The notes below the pieces were generated by a model. The model did no database searches. It was given only the letters and a program-made list of their open reading frames with translations, and had not been told where the DNA came from. This document shows, one piece after another, positions 33,188 through 42,354 of a stretch of 42,482 nucleotides of DNA (position 1 is its first letter; each line of letters starts with the position of its first letter). This stretch comes from CAYUPI01 sp964446585 (lineage in GTDB: Bacteria; Verrucomicrobiota; Verrucomicrobiia; Limisphaerales; UBA8199): contig CAYUPI010000047.1 of the NCBI GenBank assembly GCA_964446585.1, forward strand, positions 1-42,482, read 5' to 3'. Made by a program: the position numbers and the translations under genes.

Positions 33188-34579
33188 ATGGCGAATGCAT
33201 CTCTAAGCGCTCTACGGCCTGGCCGACAGGCTAGGAATTTGGACTCCGGTGCCGACTTTCGCGCCAATCTCGAGGCATCGCACCGGTTTCATTCTTATTG
33301 CGCGCGGTTTCCTTCCGAAGTAGCCGAAACGGCTATCCAGGAGTTCTCAAAACCTGGCGACAGCGTTTTAGATCCATTTTGTGGCAGCGGCACCAGTCTT
33401 ACTGCTGGGCTGTTCAAGCAACGGCGGGTTATCGGGGCAGATATTGACATCTTGGCAGGGATGCTATCGAAGCTGAAATGTTTCCCCGAGGAACAGAACC
33501 AGTACGCAGCGTGGCGAAGCCGATTTGCCGCGAAACTCAAAACTGTTTTTTCTGCAATTCAGGAAGAATGGCCTGTTCTAGCTGCGTCGGCCCGACCGGG
33601 CGGGCAATTCTCAATTGGTAACGTCGCGGTATGCATGCCGAATTTCCCGGAACTGAACTTTTGGTTCCCGCCGCAGTTGTCCGCCGCTCTGGCTGGAATT
33701 GCCCAAGTAGCACACGAGTGCCGGCACGAGCATTATGAGCAAGTGGCGTTGATCAGCTTGTCGGCCTCCATCATCTCCAAATGGCCTAACACCCTCAGCT
33801 ACGCTATGGACATCGACCATACGCGGCCACACCGTCGAATGCAAAAATTTCAGCTTGACCACGTGCTGCTGACATATTTCATGAGGCTCGACCGCACAAT
33901 CGCCTGCCTGAGATTCCTGCATCAGGCGTACATGAGCGCTGGCATTATGGCGGATCTACAAAATCGCGCCCGCGTCATATGCCCTCATGACGCAAGACTG
34001 GAATTGCCTGATGTACCTCCAGAGAGTCAATCGCTTGTGGTTACCTCACCGCCGTATTTTAATGCCGTCGATTATCCACGCGCGCATCGCATGTCTGTCT
34101 GTTGGATGAATGGGCATGCTCCGGAGGACCTCGCCAGCCGACGCGCTTACATCGGCCTCCACCGGGCAAGCGGTTTTGATTGCAGCTCTTGGCTGCGAGA
34201 TCGTCCGAAAATCAGCAGTCAAATACCCAGTCGGATAGTGGAAGATACGCTGTTCCTGCGCCAGTTGACCGGGTTCTTCGCTGACTTGGAGAGAGTCCTG
34301 ATGCAGGTCCACCGCGTGTTAAGGCCAGGTAGCCATGCTGTGTTTGTAATCGGCGATAACTTTGTCCGCGGCCAGCGCATCGCGTCGCATTCCGCACTGA
34401 TCGAACTGGCTCGGGCGCTTGGGTTCGAGAAGCGGAGTTCGAGCCATCGTAAAATCGTTCGCCTCCGTCGGCGGTATCCTGTGGGGCAGTTCGGATTCGA
34501 CGGGCCGATGACGCACGAATTCGTGGTGGTGCTGCAAAAGCCCCGTGCAAGATCAAGAAGGAAGGCGGGTGATGCCTGA
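33188..34579 (+). CDS. DNA methyltransferase (N6-adenine/N4-cytosine type)
   Basis: The ATG at 33188 gives 463 residues; further upstream codons are non-coding in character. The AdoMet motif I, DPFCGSGTS near residues 62-70, precedes motif IV, TSPPYFNAVDY near 285-295. This gives the order I then IV, with a long insert between them that may carry target recognition. The TSPPY motif suits N6-adenine or N4-cytosine methylation. No restriction endonuclease is adjacent, so the mark may mark self for the nuclease later in the operon. It overlaps the next gene by about eight bases. Confidence 0.88.
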   Translation: MANASLSALRPGRQARNLDSGADFRANLEASHRFHSYCARFPSEVAETAIQEFSKPGDSVLDPFCGSGTSLTAGLFKQRRVIGADIDILAGMLSKLKCFPEEQNQYAAWRSRFAAKLKTVFSAIQEEWPVLAASARPGGQFSIGNVAVCMPNFPELNFWFPPQLSAALAGIAQVAHECRHEHYEQVALISLSASIISKWPNTLSYAMDIDHTRPHRRMQKFQLDHVLLTYFMRLDRTIACLRFLHQAYMSAGIMADLQNRARVICPHDARLELPDVPPESQSLVVTSPPYFNAVDYPRAHRMSVCWMNGHAPEDLASRRAYIGLHRASGFDCSSWLRDRPKISSQIPSRIVEDTLFLRQLTGFFADLERVLMQVHRVLRPGSHAVFVIGDNFVRGQRIASHSALIELARALGFEKRSSSHRKIVRLRRRYPVGQFGFDGPMTHEFVVVLQKPRARSRRKAGDA

Positions 34580-35183
34580 CCAGACCCAACCCGAGGTCCT
34601 CCTCCGCCTGCACCGACGCCTTCTTGAAGGGGACCGGGTCGCCCCGGCTGATCTGATGGAGCTCTTGCTCTCGCCTCTGATCGGCCAAATGAAGCACGAG
34701 TATCCAACCACCGACGTTCATTTGGTTTCGGACGGCGTTACGGACGCTTTGTTGGACTATTGTGCCCGGCCGGGGTCTTTCGACCAGACTCGGGGCGTTC
34801 CCCTGAATCGTTTCCTGGCGAAGGCGGCCTGGCGGAATATCGCTAATATTTTGCGTGGTGAAACGCGCAGGAAAGCAAGGGAAGCCAAAGCCGTAGAAAC
34901 GGCCGACCAAAATGTTGTCGAACTTGACCCTGCCAAGGGGAATCCCCAACAGAATGAAGTGCTCGATACCAACCAGGGTCTCGCGAAACTGGCTCGATCG
35001 CTGCCAGATCCGACCGACCAGCAAGTTTATAAGCTGAAGGCCATGGGCGAGCGCCGCACGGACATATTCGCAAAAGCGATGGGGATCACACATCTACCCA
35101 TCGAACAGCAACGCCGCGAAGTGAAAAAGGCTAAGGATCGAATTGATAAGGTCATGGAACGCCGAAAGGACCCAAGGTCGTGA
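34572..35183 (+). CDS. Sigma-70-like or ECF-like protein
   Basis: The ATG at 34572 overlaps the methyltransferase end (ATGCCTGA). The 203-residue protein resembles a sigma factor in layout: a region-2-like N-terminal half (LLSPLIGQMKHEYPTTDVHL, then SDGVTDALLDYC and FDQTRGVPLNRFLAKAAWRN, with downstream RRKAREAKA) and a region-4-like C-terminal half (LKAMGERRTDIFAKAMGI, then QQRREVKKAKDRI). The region-4 helix-turn-helix is less clear. It may be a real operon regulator or a sigma-derived scaffold. Assignment is by pattern. Confidence 0.6.
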   Translation: MPDQTQPEVLLRLHRRLLEGDRVAPADLMELLLSPLIGQMKHEYPTTDVHLVSDGVTDALLDYCARPGSFDQTRGVPLNRFLAKAAWRNIANILRGETRRKAREAKAVETADQNVVELDPAKGNPQQNEVLDTNQGLAKLARSLPDPTDQQVYKLKAMGERRTDIFAKAMGITHLPIEQQRREVKKAKDRIDKVMERRKDPRS

Positions 35184-35596
35184 ACGATTTCGATCATGCT
35201 GCGCTCTTAGCTCGAGCTGCCCTTCGAGCGGCTGAACGGACGGACTACCTTGCATGGGTTTTCGGGCGTTACGCCGAAACCGAGCGAGACACCGAGCAGG
35301 AGTTTTGCGCAATTCTGAGCATCTCCGCGCTCGATTTCCGGCGTTTATGCCTTTGCCTACGACCACGGCACGACAGCTTTGTTCAGGACGTAGAGCAGAT
35401 CGCTGCGAAGTTTGAATTTGATGCCGGCGAGTTGGCCAGAATCGTTCGGCACGTTGAGGCGACGGAGGCGATGAAGCAGTACACCGCCGAACAGCGGATC
35501 GAAGAGGCTGGATTATTGCTGGCAGCCCGGGCCAGAGGCAAAGGAAAGAAAAGCCCGAGGAAAGGTAACCATCATGGCAAACGCAAGAGACTATGA
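35180..35596 (+). CDS. Small helical protein of unknown function
   Basis: The GTG start overlaps the previous stop (GTGA). The 138-residue protein is helical: TEQEFCAILSISALDFRRLC looks like a helix-turn-helix-type segment, and AAKFEFDAGELARIVRHVEA forms a second helical pair. The tail (GKGKKSPRKGNHHGKRKRL) is strongly basic and may bind nucleic acid. It overlaps the metallopeptidase gene. It could be a regulator or an adaptor. Confidence 0.5.
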   Translation: MNDFDHAALLARAALRAAERTDYLAWVFGRYAETERDTEQEFCAILSISALDFRRLCLCLRPRHDSFVQDVEQIAAKFEFDAGELARIVRHVEATEAMKQYTAEQRIEEAGLLLAARARGKGKKSPRKGNHHGKRKRL

Positions 35597-36326
35597 GTTA
35601 ATCGCCAGGGAATTCTGGCAAAGCACGGGCTTAGCCGACCGGTTTCCGCGCGATATCGAAAAGGCCGTCGCCCTGAAATTGCCACTGGCCCTGGTGAAAA
35701 TGCCCCATGTGACCGTGCCGGCCATCCGACGTTGGTTGGAGGCCCGCTATATGCGGGCCCAAGTTCCCCATGATCGCCGCGAGTTGATGGGGTGCCTGGT
35801 TGCGTACCGAGGATTCGGCATTGCGTTCGTTTGCGGCGCTGATCCTGAAGATGAACAACGGCTGACCATTGCCCACGAGACGAGCCACTTTCTGACAGAT
35901 TACCTGCTGCCACGCCGGCAGATTTTGCATGCGATGGGGAACCACATCGCTGAGGTTTTGGACGGTAAAAGACCGCCTACTGCCGCCGAACGAGCCAGCG
36001 CCGTCTTGTGTCACGTCCGTTTGGGCGCCCACGTTCATTTACTTCCAAGACACGGCCAGGATGAAGATTCTGATCCAATCGTTGGCCTGGCGGAAAACCG
36101 AGCGGACGTCTTAGGGCTGGAGTTGGTTGCGCCGCGGGAGCAAATTTCGGCTCTGCTCCGCGCGGCTCGCAGCGCCTCTCAGACCTCTCAGGCCATCTGC
36201 GCTACGCTCGCCACGCATTTTGGCTTGCCGGCAAATGCATTCACGCGACTTGTCGGTCTTACGAATCAGCCGCGTATTATTTCATTTCTCGAGGATATTC
36301 GTCCCGCGCTCGAGGGAAGGAGGTAA
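35574..36326 (+). CDS. ImmA/IrrE-type zinc metallopeptidase
   Basis: The 250-residue protein has the zinc motif HETSH (His101-Glu-Thr-Ser-His105) in TIAHETSHFL and the downstream ENRADVLGLEL segment (about 175-185), as in the M78 family. ImmA-like peptidases cleave phage-type repressors and respond to DNA damage or phage infection. Here it may switch on the nuclease/ATPase genes. The start overlaps the previous gene by about 23 bp. Confidence 0.82.
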   Translation: MANARDYELIAREFWQSTGLADRFPRDIEKAVALKLPLALVKMPHVTVPAIRRWLEARYMRAQVPHDRRELMGCLVAYRGFGIAFVCGADPEDEQRLTIAHETSHFLTDYLLPRRQILHAMGNHIAEVLDGKRPPTAAERASAVLCHVRLGAHVHLLPRHGQDEDSDPIVGLAENRADVLGLELVAPREQISALLRAARSASQTSQAICATLATHFGLPANAFTRLVGLTNQPRIISFLEDIRPALEGRR

Positions 36327-36338
36327 GCCAATCTGGTT

Positions 36339-37589
36339 ATGAGTGGTACAAAGACAAGGTCGGATCCGGAGCAATCGGAACTTCAAATAGCGGCCCAACC
36401 GCCAGCCACTTTGTTCCCGGCAATCGACGTAGTGGGTGAGGCTGATTTTGTGGCGGCCTACGGCGAGTCGCTGGCCCAAACGCTGGATCTGGACACGTGG
36501 GATCGCGGCGAGGATTTGGCCAAGAAATTCGAGCGCTTGGACCGTGAGGTTACCGAAGCGCTAGAGCAGGAGGACGCGATCCGCAGGAAGGTTCGTGAAC
36601 TTGTTTTTCCCCAAATACTCTCGCGCCAGCACGCCCCAAAGCAGGCCGGCGTCTTCCAGGTCAGCACGAAGGATCTAAAATCAACCCAGGTAAACGTGCT
36701 GTTTAACGGTGGAGTTGAAGCCTGCGACGGCACCTGCGCTGTTCATGACACCCTGCCCCTGTCCATAGCCCAAATCGGTGTCTGCCTCGTTTCTTATGCC
36801 GGTGAGCAAGGTTCATGGACCCACAGGCTGTATCGCCGTGATTTGCGGGTTCGCGGGGTGGACCCAGTACAGGAGGCCCTCTCTATCCTTGAAAAGCGGG
36901 AGGCGCGTTCAGGTGTTGACCAACCCGATAAACGAGACCGCCTTACTGAGCTGGGGCGCCGCGGGATCATGACCTACGCCGAGCGCGCGGTGTTGATGGT
37001 CAAATCTAAAGCTCCCTGGCGCATGGGCCACGGGAACCCTGCGCCTTATGAGTTGCTGACCGGGTCTGGCAGTATGGACTTGCTCCACGCCGGCATCAAT
37101 GTGATGAGCGATCTAATTCTCAGCCACAAGCGGTTTGTGTACGTGCCCAGCGCCCCCGGCGAACGTGTGCTCTTGACCATCGGGAATGCCCTGCGACCGC
37201 TTGAATTTGCCGTGATTGAGGACTCCCGACGGCGGATGACGCCGATTATAAAAGAGGGCCACCTCCGAGGAAGTCACCTCGAGCGTGCAAAGCAATTCTG
37301 TGAGGAAACAGCACCCAAAATCCTGGTTGGGGTTTATCGGACTTCGAAGGATGTGCCACCACAGGTCTTTTATGCCCATGCCGACCATATTCATCAAGCT
37401 GCCTTAATTGCCATGGCCGACAGCATACTCCAGTCGCACCGCGGCTTCCCGATGCTCATCGATCTGGCAAATACGGTTTGCGCGAGCACGTTCGGGGCCG
37501 AGGCGTTTAACTCTACGGTCCAAGCGGCTTACGCGCAGGCTGGACACCCACTTCGCTATCTTGGAGAGCGGGAAACGCGCCCACGATGA
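36339..37589 (+). CDS. NurA-like nuclease
   Basis: The 416-residue protein has a helical N-terminal part (FERLDREVTEALEQEDAIRRK, quoted by motif), then the NurA-type motif VEACDGTCAVHD with Asp130, followed by the strand LSIAQIGVCLVSY. A later segment, SGSMDLLHAGINVMSDLIL then VYVPSAPGERVLLTIG, and the C-terminal QVFYAHADHIHQAALIA may carry other active-site residues. NurA is a 5'-to-3' exonuclease partner of the HerA helicase. Assignment is from the fold-like motif and from the HerA gene that overlaps by ATGA. Confidence 0.7.
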   Translation: MSGTKTRSDPEQSELQIAAQPPATLFPAIDVVGEADFVAAYGESLAQTLDLDTWDRGEDLAKKFERLDREVTEALEQEDAIRRKVRELVFPQILSRQHAPKQAGVFQVSTKDLKSTQVNVLFNGGVEACDGTCAVHDTLPLSIAQIGVCLVSYAGEQGSWTHRLYRRDLRVRGVDPVQEALSILEKREARSGVDQPDKRDRLTELGRRGIMTYAERAVLMVKSKAPWRMGHGNPAPYELLTGSGSMDLLHAGINVMSDLILSHKRFVYVPSAPGERVLLTIGNALRPLEFAVIEDSRRRMTPIIKEGHLRGSHLERAKQFCEETAPKILVGVYRTSKDVPPQVFYAHADHIHQAALIAMADSILQSHRGFPMLIDLANTVCASTFGAEAFNSTVQAAYAQAGHPLRYLGERETRPR

Positions 37590-39520
37590 ATCTTGTCGAA
37601 CTTCCACCTGCGGCGGGGAATCAATCAAAACCAACAAAGCGAATGAACGAGAGCATCAAACCACAAGTTGCCGCTCCGGCAACTGCCGAATCCACGGCAG
37701 ACTTCAAGCCGCGTCCGGTTTCGGCCGACGCCCTTCAGGAGTTCGAGGAGACCGCCGAACAATTGGGAGGGGCCTACAAACCCTACACAGAGGCAGAGGG
37801 CGCATTAGCATTCACACATTTTGATTCTCCCTCCAGCGAAGACAACAGCGTTACAATTCTCCTGACCAAGGAGAAAATGGGCGCGCTCCCATCGCAGGCC
37901 CTCGTTCGCATCAAAAGCCTGAAGGATGACGGAACAATCGATCGATGTTACCTGGCGGTCGTAGTCGCCGGCCCGTTTGCAGAGCCGGATGGGCTTCGTG
38001 CGGAATCGCCGATCGTCGTAACGACCACAGTCCAAGGCAAAATCTTCCTGCCGCGATACCACGGGCGCGCTTTGGTCCAGATTCTGGGCGAAGAGGCTGA
38101 GGGCCAGGTGATCCCACCGCGTTATCGCCCGCGGCCAAATAGCCCTGTTTTTGCACTTACCCCGGCCGAAACGGCCAATGCGTTGAAAGTCGGGGGCAAC
38201 GTACGTTTGGGCGTGGTAGTTGGGCAGGAAGAAATTGTTGTTGCGATACCCACCAATAAGAAGTCGGTCCTTCCCCGCCACAGCGGAGTTCTGGGCACTA
38301 CCGGCGGCGGCAAGTCCACAACGGTTTCCGGCGCCGTGCGCGAACTGCAACAAGCCGGCGTTGCCACAGTTATTCTTGATGTGGAGGGAGAGTATACGGA
38401 AATTGATCAGCCTACCGAGGACCCTCAAATGCTGGCGGCCTTGAAGCGCCGAGCCCTGAAGCCCGCGGGCACGTCGAATCTTTCCATCTACCATCTGGTC
38501 GGCCGCGAAACGAGTCGGGAGGCACCCAAAGGCACTATCATCCCGTTTAGCCTCAGGTTCTCTGAACTTTCCCCATACGCGGTCATGGAGATCCTCGACT
38601 TGAGCGACGCGCAACAAGACCGGTTTTACAAAGCGTACGACGCGACCCGTGCCGTGTTGCGCGACCTGAAGGTCTTCCCGGCAACAAAAGAAGAGGAGAC
38701 CGCCCTGCTTGAGCTCGATGAACTGGAGACCGGCTATCCGAACCTCTCATTATCGCATCTGCTTGATATCGCCGGGATTATCCGGCACCGGGTCGGCAAG
38801 GCCAATGGAGATCCTCAGCCATTCAACTCCATATTCCGCACCAACCTGAAGCAGGTTCAGCAGCGCACGGCGCAGGTTGAAACCAGTCACGATCTTAGCT
38901 GGCTCGCCCTGATAGGGCGTCTCTGGCGCATCCACCGGCTGAAAATCTTCGATAACCCAGGAGCGCCGGCGATTCAGTACCCATCCCTCATCAAACCGGG
39001 GCAAGCTTCGGTTATAGATCTTTCCGACACAGACTCGCCACAGGTGCGCAACCTCGTCATTGCAGATTTATTGCGTGGCATCCAGAGAGCGCAGGAGGAC
39101 GCCTTTACCAAGGCAGCCGCGGAGGGAAAACAGCCGACACCAGTCGTCGTCATTATCGAAGAGGCTCATGAATTCCTATCCACAGAACGGGTAAAACAAA
39201 TGCCGGTGCTGTTCGAGCAAGTCGCGCGAATCGCAAAAAGGGGCCGCAAGCGATGGCTCGGATTGGTCTTCGTGACTCAACTTCCGCAGCATTTGCCAGA
39301 CGAGGTTTTGGGGCTCATCAACAACTTCGTGCTGCATAAGATCTCGGATGGCGGGGTCGTTGATCGCCTCAGGAAATCCATCGGCGGAATTGAGAAGAGC
39401 CAATGGGCCATGTTGCCTGGCCTGGCGCCAGGGCAGGCGTTGGTCTCGTTGACCAGTATGGCCCGGCCGCTACTCGTGTCCATTGATCCAACGCCCTGCA
39501 AGCTTCGCTATGTGGAGTGA
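37586..39520 (+). CDS. HerA-like ATP-dependent translocase
   Basis: The ATG at 37586 overlaps the NurA stop (ATGA); an internal ATG at 37643 is a possible start. The 644-residue protein has a HAS-barrel-like N-terminal domain, Walker A GTTGGGKST (237-245), Walker B VVVIIEEAHEF (about 517-527) and the sensor/arginine-finger region RKRWLGLVFVTQLPQHLP. This is the HerA/FtsK-like hexameric ATPase. With NurA it likely resects or degrades DNA. It ends the operon; ThsA follows after 69 bp. Confidence 0.88.
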   Translation: MNLVELPPAAGNQSKPTKRMNESIKPQVAAPATAESTADFKPRPVSADALQEFEETAEQLGGAYKPYTEAEGALAFTHFDSPSSEDNSVTILLTKEKMGALPSQALVRIKSLKDDGTIDRCYLAVVVAGPFAEPDGLRAESPIVVTTTVQGKIFLPRYHGRALVQILGEEAEGQVIPPRYRPRPNSPVFALTPAETANALKVGGNVRLGVVVGQEEIVVAIPTNKKSVLPRHSGVLGTTGGGKSTTVSGAVRELQQAGVATVILDVEGEYTEIDQPTEDPQMLAALKRRALKPAGTSNLSIYHLVGRETSREAPKGTIIPFSLRFSELSPYAVMEILDLSDAQQDRFYKAYDATRAVLRDLKVFPATKEEETALLELDELETGYPNLSLSHLLDIAGIIRHRVGKANGDPQPFNSIFRTNLKQVQQRTAQVETSHDLSWLALIGRLWRIHRLKIFDNPGAPAIQYPSLIKPGQASVIDLSDTDSPQVRNLVIADLLRGIQRAQEDAFTKAAAEGKQPTPVVVIIEEAHEFLSTERVKQMPVLFEQVARIAKRGRKRWLGLVFVTQLPQHLPDEVLGLINNFVLHKISDGGVVDRLRKSIGGIEKSQWAMLPGLAPGQALVSLTSMARPLLVSIDPTPCKLRYVE

Positions 39521-39589
39521 CGGGAGCCGAGCGGCGAGGCCCACTAACGAACGAAATCACAGCACGGAACTGTCAAACAACTTACCACG

Positions 39590-41035
39590 ATGAGCGCCGA
39601 AGCCATTTCCGAATCAACCTTCCTCCGAGAATTCACTCGCGAACTCCGCAATAGAAACGCCGCGATCTTCGCCGGCGCAGGCCTCTCGATGGCTTCGGGC
39701 TACGTGGACTGGAAAGGCCTCCTCCAGAATGTCATCGCCGACCTGGGTCTCGACCCGGAGCAAGAAGACGATCTCGTCACGCTCGCGCAGTACCATTGCA
39801 ACCAAGCCGGCGGGAACAAAGCCCACCTGACGCAGACCATCTTCGACCATTTCGCGGATACCCGCACACCGACGCTCAACCACAAGCTACTCGCTCGGCT
39901 GCCGGTCCACACATACTGGACCACCAACTATGACAAGCTGATCGAGCAATCGCTCACCCAGGCCAAGAAGGTCCCGGATGTGAAATACACGTTGAAGCAA
40001 CTACCCGTCACGCGCCTGGACCGCGATGTCGTGGTTTACAAAATGCACGGCGACGTAGACCACGCCTCAGATGCGATCATCTGCAAAGACGATTACGAAG
40101 CCTATCCGCTCAAAATGGCCGCCTTCGTCTCCGCTCTCCGCGGCGATCTCATCGAGAAAACCTTCCTTTTCCTTGGCTTCAGTTTCACCGACCCGAATAT
40201 AGATTACATCCTCAGCCGCGTCCGCGTGCAGTACGAGCAACACGCCCGACACCACTACTGCATCCAGAAAAAAGTCTCCAAACGCGCAGACGAAAGCGAC
40301 GAAGCATTCAAGCGAAGAGACCTCAAACAGCACTACTTTATTAGGGACCTCAAGCGGTTCGGCATCCAAAGCGTTCTGGTAAACGATTATGCCGATGTCA
40401 CTCGGCTCCTCCAGGCAGTCACCGCCCAATACAAGCGCCACTCGATTCTGATCTCCGGCGCGGCTGATACGTACGGCCCCTGGGCGGAACCACAAGCCTT
40501 CCTCCACGCCCTGAGCCACCGACTCGCCGCGGACAAGAATCGCCTGATAACAGGTTTCGGCCTCGGTGTAGGCAGCGCGGTCATCAATGGCGCCCTCGCA
40601 TATCTCAACGACGCCGGGAAAACGATCTCTGACGAGGAGTTGGTGATGCGGCCCTTCCCGCAGGTTGCGACCGGCGGGAAATCGCTGGCCGACCAATGGA
40701 AAGACTACCGGAAGGCGATGATTGATTACGCCGGCATCGCCATTTTCATCTTCGGCAACAAACGCGACGCCAAAGGCGACGCCGTTCTCTCCAACGGCAT
40801 GAAGCAGGAGTTTGACCTCTGCCTCCAAGCCGGTGTCCATCCTCTTCCGATTGGCGCAACAGGCTACATGGCCGAACAACTTTGGAAGGAGACCGCCAGC
40901 CAGTTCGATAAACTCTACCCCAACGCCACCGGCACCTTCCGCCAGGGCTTCGACAAAATCGGCGACCCGGGCACGCCACAGCCCGACATTCTCAAGGCAA
41001 TCCAAACGATGATCCAGGAACTTCAACGACCTTAA
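39590..41035 (+). CDS. thsA: Thoeris effector ThsA (SIR2-SLOG)
   Basis: The 481-residue protein has an N-terminal SIR2 domain (AIFAGAGLSMASGYVDW, TTNYDKLIE, KMHGDVDHASD) and a C-terminal SLOG domain beginning near 287 (SILISGAADTYGPWAEPQAF then GLGVGSAVINGALAYL). Asn113 and His153 correspond to the catalytic Asn112 and His152 of the well-studied Bacillus cereus ThsA. In Thoeris, ThsB proteins make a cyclic ADP-ribose-like signal on infection, the SLOG domain binds it, and the SIR2 domain then depletes NAD+. It is not transmembrane. Confidence 0.93.
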   Translation: MSAEAISESTFLREFTRELRNRNAAIFAGAGLSMASGYVDWKGLLQNVIADLGLDPEQEDDLVTLAQYHCNQAGGNKAHLTQTIFDHFADTRTPTLNHKLLARLPVHTYWTTNYDKLIEQSLTQAKKVPDVKYTLKQLPVTRLDRDVVVYKMHGDVDHASDAIICKDDYEAYPLKMAAFVSALRGDLIEKTFLFLGFSFTDPNIDYILSRVRVQYEQHARHHYCIQKKVSKRADESDEAFKRRDLKQHYFIRDLKRFGIQSVLVNDYADVTRLLQAVTAQYKRHSILISGAADTYGPWAEPQAFLHALSHRLAADKNRLITGFGLGVGSAVINGALAYLNDAGKTISDEELVMRPFPQVATGGKSLADQWKDYRKAMIDYAGIAIFIFGNKRDAKGDAVLSNGMKQEFDLCLQAGVHPLPIGATGYMAEQLWKETASQFDKLYPNATGTFRQGFDKIGDPGTPQPDILKAIQTMIQELQRP

Positions 41036-41037
41036 AT

Positions 41038-41610
41038 ATGGCAAAACGTGTGTACTTCGCATTCGACTACGAGGACGTGAGCGACTTCCGCGCGAACGTC
41101 GTCCGCAATCACAACTTCGTCGGCGGCGTGCAGAAAGCCGGCTACTTCGATTCCTCAATTTGGGAAGATGCGAAAAAGAAAACCGACCTTGCGCTCAAAC
41201 GCATGATCAATGCCGAGCTCGAAAACACCTCGGTTACGGCGGTTCTAATCGGCTCGGGAACCTGGGCGCGTCGCTGGGTTCGCTATGAAATCATAAAGAG
41301 CATCGCTCGCGGCAACCGCCTTATCGGTATTCACATTAACAGCATCGCGGACAAAAATCGGGCCACAAAGGAACTTGGTCCAGAACCATTTGCTAACCTC
41401 GGCCTGCAAATCAGTGCCGATGGCAGACAGGCAAAACCCACAGAGTGGAACGGTCAAGGCTGGCAGTGGTATTCCGACCTAGAACCATTTGCCATTCCGC
41501 AGAAACCCGAAGCTGACAGAGACAAACATTGGAACCTTTCTCGATGGTATTCCACATACGACTGGGTTGCCGGAGAAGGCTACGAAAACTTCTACGATTG
41601 GCTCCTGTAA
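41038..41610 (+). CDS. thsB: Thoeris sensor ThsB (DUF1863/TIR-like)
   Basis: The 190-residue protein matches the ThsB_TIR (DUF1863) family along its whole length: MAKRVYFAFDYEDVSDFR, then WEDAKKKTDLALKRMI, SVTAVLIGS, RRWVRYEIIKSIARGN and GIHIN. The Glu in VRYE fits the catalytic position. It is expected to make the nucleotide second messenger recognised by ThsA. It starts two bases after thsA. Confidence 0.92.
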   Translation: MAKRVYFAFDYEDVSDFRANVVRNHNFVGGVQKAGYFDSSIWEDAKKKTDLALKRMINAELENTSVTAVLIGSGTWARRWVRYEIIKSIARGNRLIGIHINSIADKNRATKELGPEPFANLGLQISADGRQAKPTEWNGQGWQWYSDLEPFAIPQKPEADRDKHWNLSRWYSTYDWVAGEGYENFYDWLL

Positions 41611-41628
41611 TGCCCTGGAGCCAAACCT

Positions 41629-42162
41629 ATGTTCATCACCAAATCGCAACTCAACTCCTACCAGCGCGGTTTTTCAATCGCCAATGAGTATGTCGCACCG
41701 CTCCAAGCAAAAGCCAGCGCCACCTACTCGTTCCAGGCGGAGGTCACTGTTTTTCTCAGCCACAGCCACAAGGACAAGGACCAAATCCAGCCGGCTATTG
41801 CCTTCCTGCGCAGCCACGGCGTGAGCATCTACGTTGACTGGATGGACGACGGCATGCCGGACACCGTATCGGGCGAGACGGCCAAGAAACTCAAAGACCG
41901 CATAAAGCAGCAAAAGAAGTTCCTGGTCCTGGTCACCGAGAACTCGAAAGATTCCCGCTGGGTCCCCTGGGAACTCGGCTTCGCGGACTCAACGAAAGGC
42001 ATGGACCACATTGCATCTTTCCCCATCGCGGAGCATTCCGACTTCACCCACAACGAGTACATGGACATCTACCCAAGAATACAGATCGTTAACGGCAAAT
42101 GGTGGGTTTGGCTCCAAGACCCACTCAAACTCGTCGAACTCCCGACATGGCTCCGCCAATGA
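41629..42162 (+). CDS. Second Thoeris sensor, TIR-domain protein
   Basis: The 177-residue protein has an N-terminal helix (NSYQRGFSIANEYVA), then a TIR domain: VTVFLSHSHKDKDQ, GVSIYVDWMDDGMPD and SRWVPWELGFADS, where the Glu fits the TIR catalytic position. Many Thoeris loci carry several ThsB-type genes that sense different phages. It follows ThsB by 18 bp. Confidence 0.88.
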   Translation: MFITKSQLNSYQRGFSIANEYVAPLQAKASATYSFQAEVTVFLSHSHKDKDQIQPAIAFLRSHGVSIYVDWMDDGMPDTVSGETAKKLKDRIKQQKKFLVLVTENSKDSRWVPWELGFADSTKGMDHIASFPIAEHSDFTHNEYMDIYPRIQIVNGKWWVWLQDPLKLVELPTWLRQ

Positions 42163-42180
42163 AGCGTCACTAACACACGC

Positions 42181-42354
42181 ATGCCGCGACGAGCATTCTT
42201 CAGCTTTCACCATCAGGGCGACAGTTGGCGCGTCGGCCAGGTTCGGAATAGTTGGATCGGACAGAAGGGCACGACCAACCCTTTCCTGGACGCCGCTGCC
42301 TGGGAAGCAGTCCAGCGCAAAGGCCGCCCCGCAGTAGAGGCCTGGATTGTCTGA
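42181..42354 (+). pseudogene. Truncated third ThsB-like gene (DUF1863 N-terminus)
   Basis: The ATG at 42181 starts 18 bp after the previous gene. Its 57 codons read MPRRAFFSFHHQGDSWRVGQ, then VRNSWIGQKGTTNPFLDAAA and WEAVQRKGRPAVEAWIV, then TGA at 42352. This matches the start of the DUF1863 ThsB family (RAFFSFH...DSWR...VRNSW...FLDAA.WE). Full-length members continue for about 130 further residues (VLIG, WV.YE), which are absent in all frames downstream. It is therefore a remnant, or a gene cut by an insertion. Confidence 0.75.
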
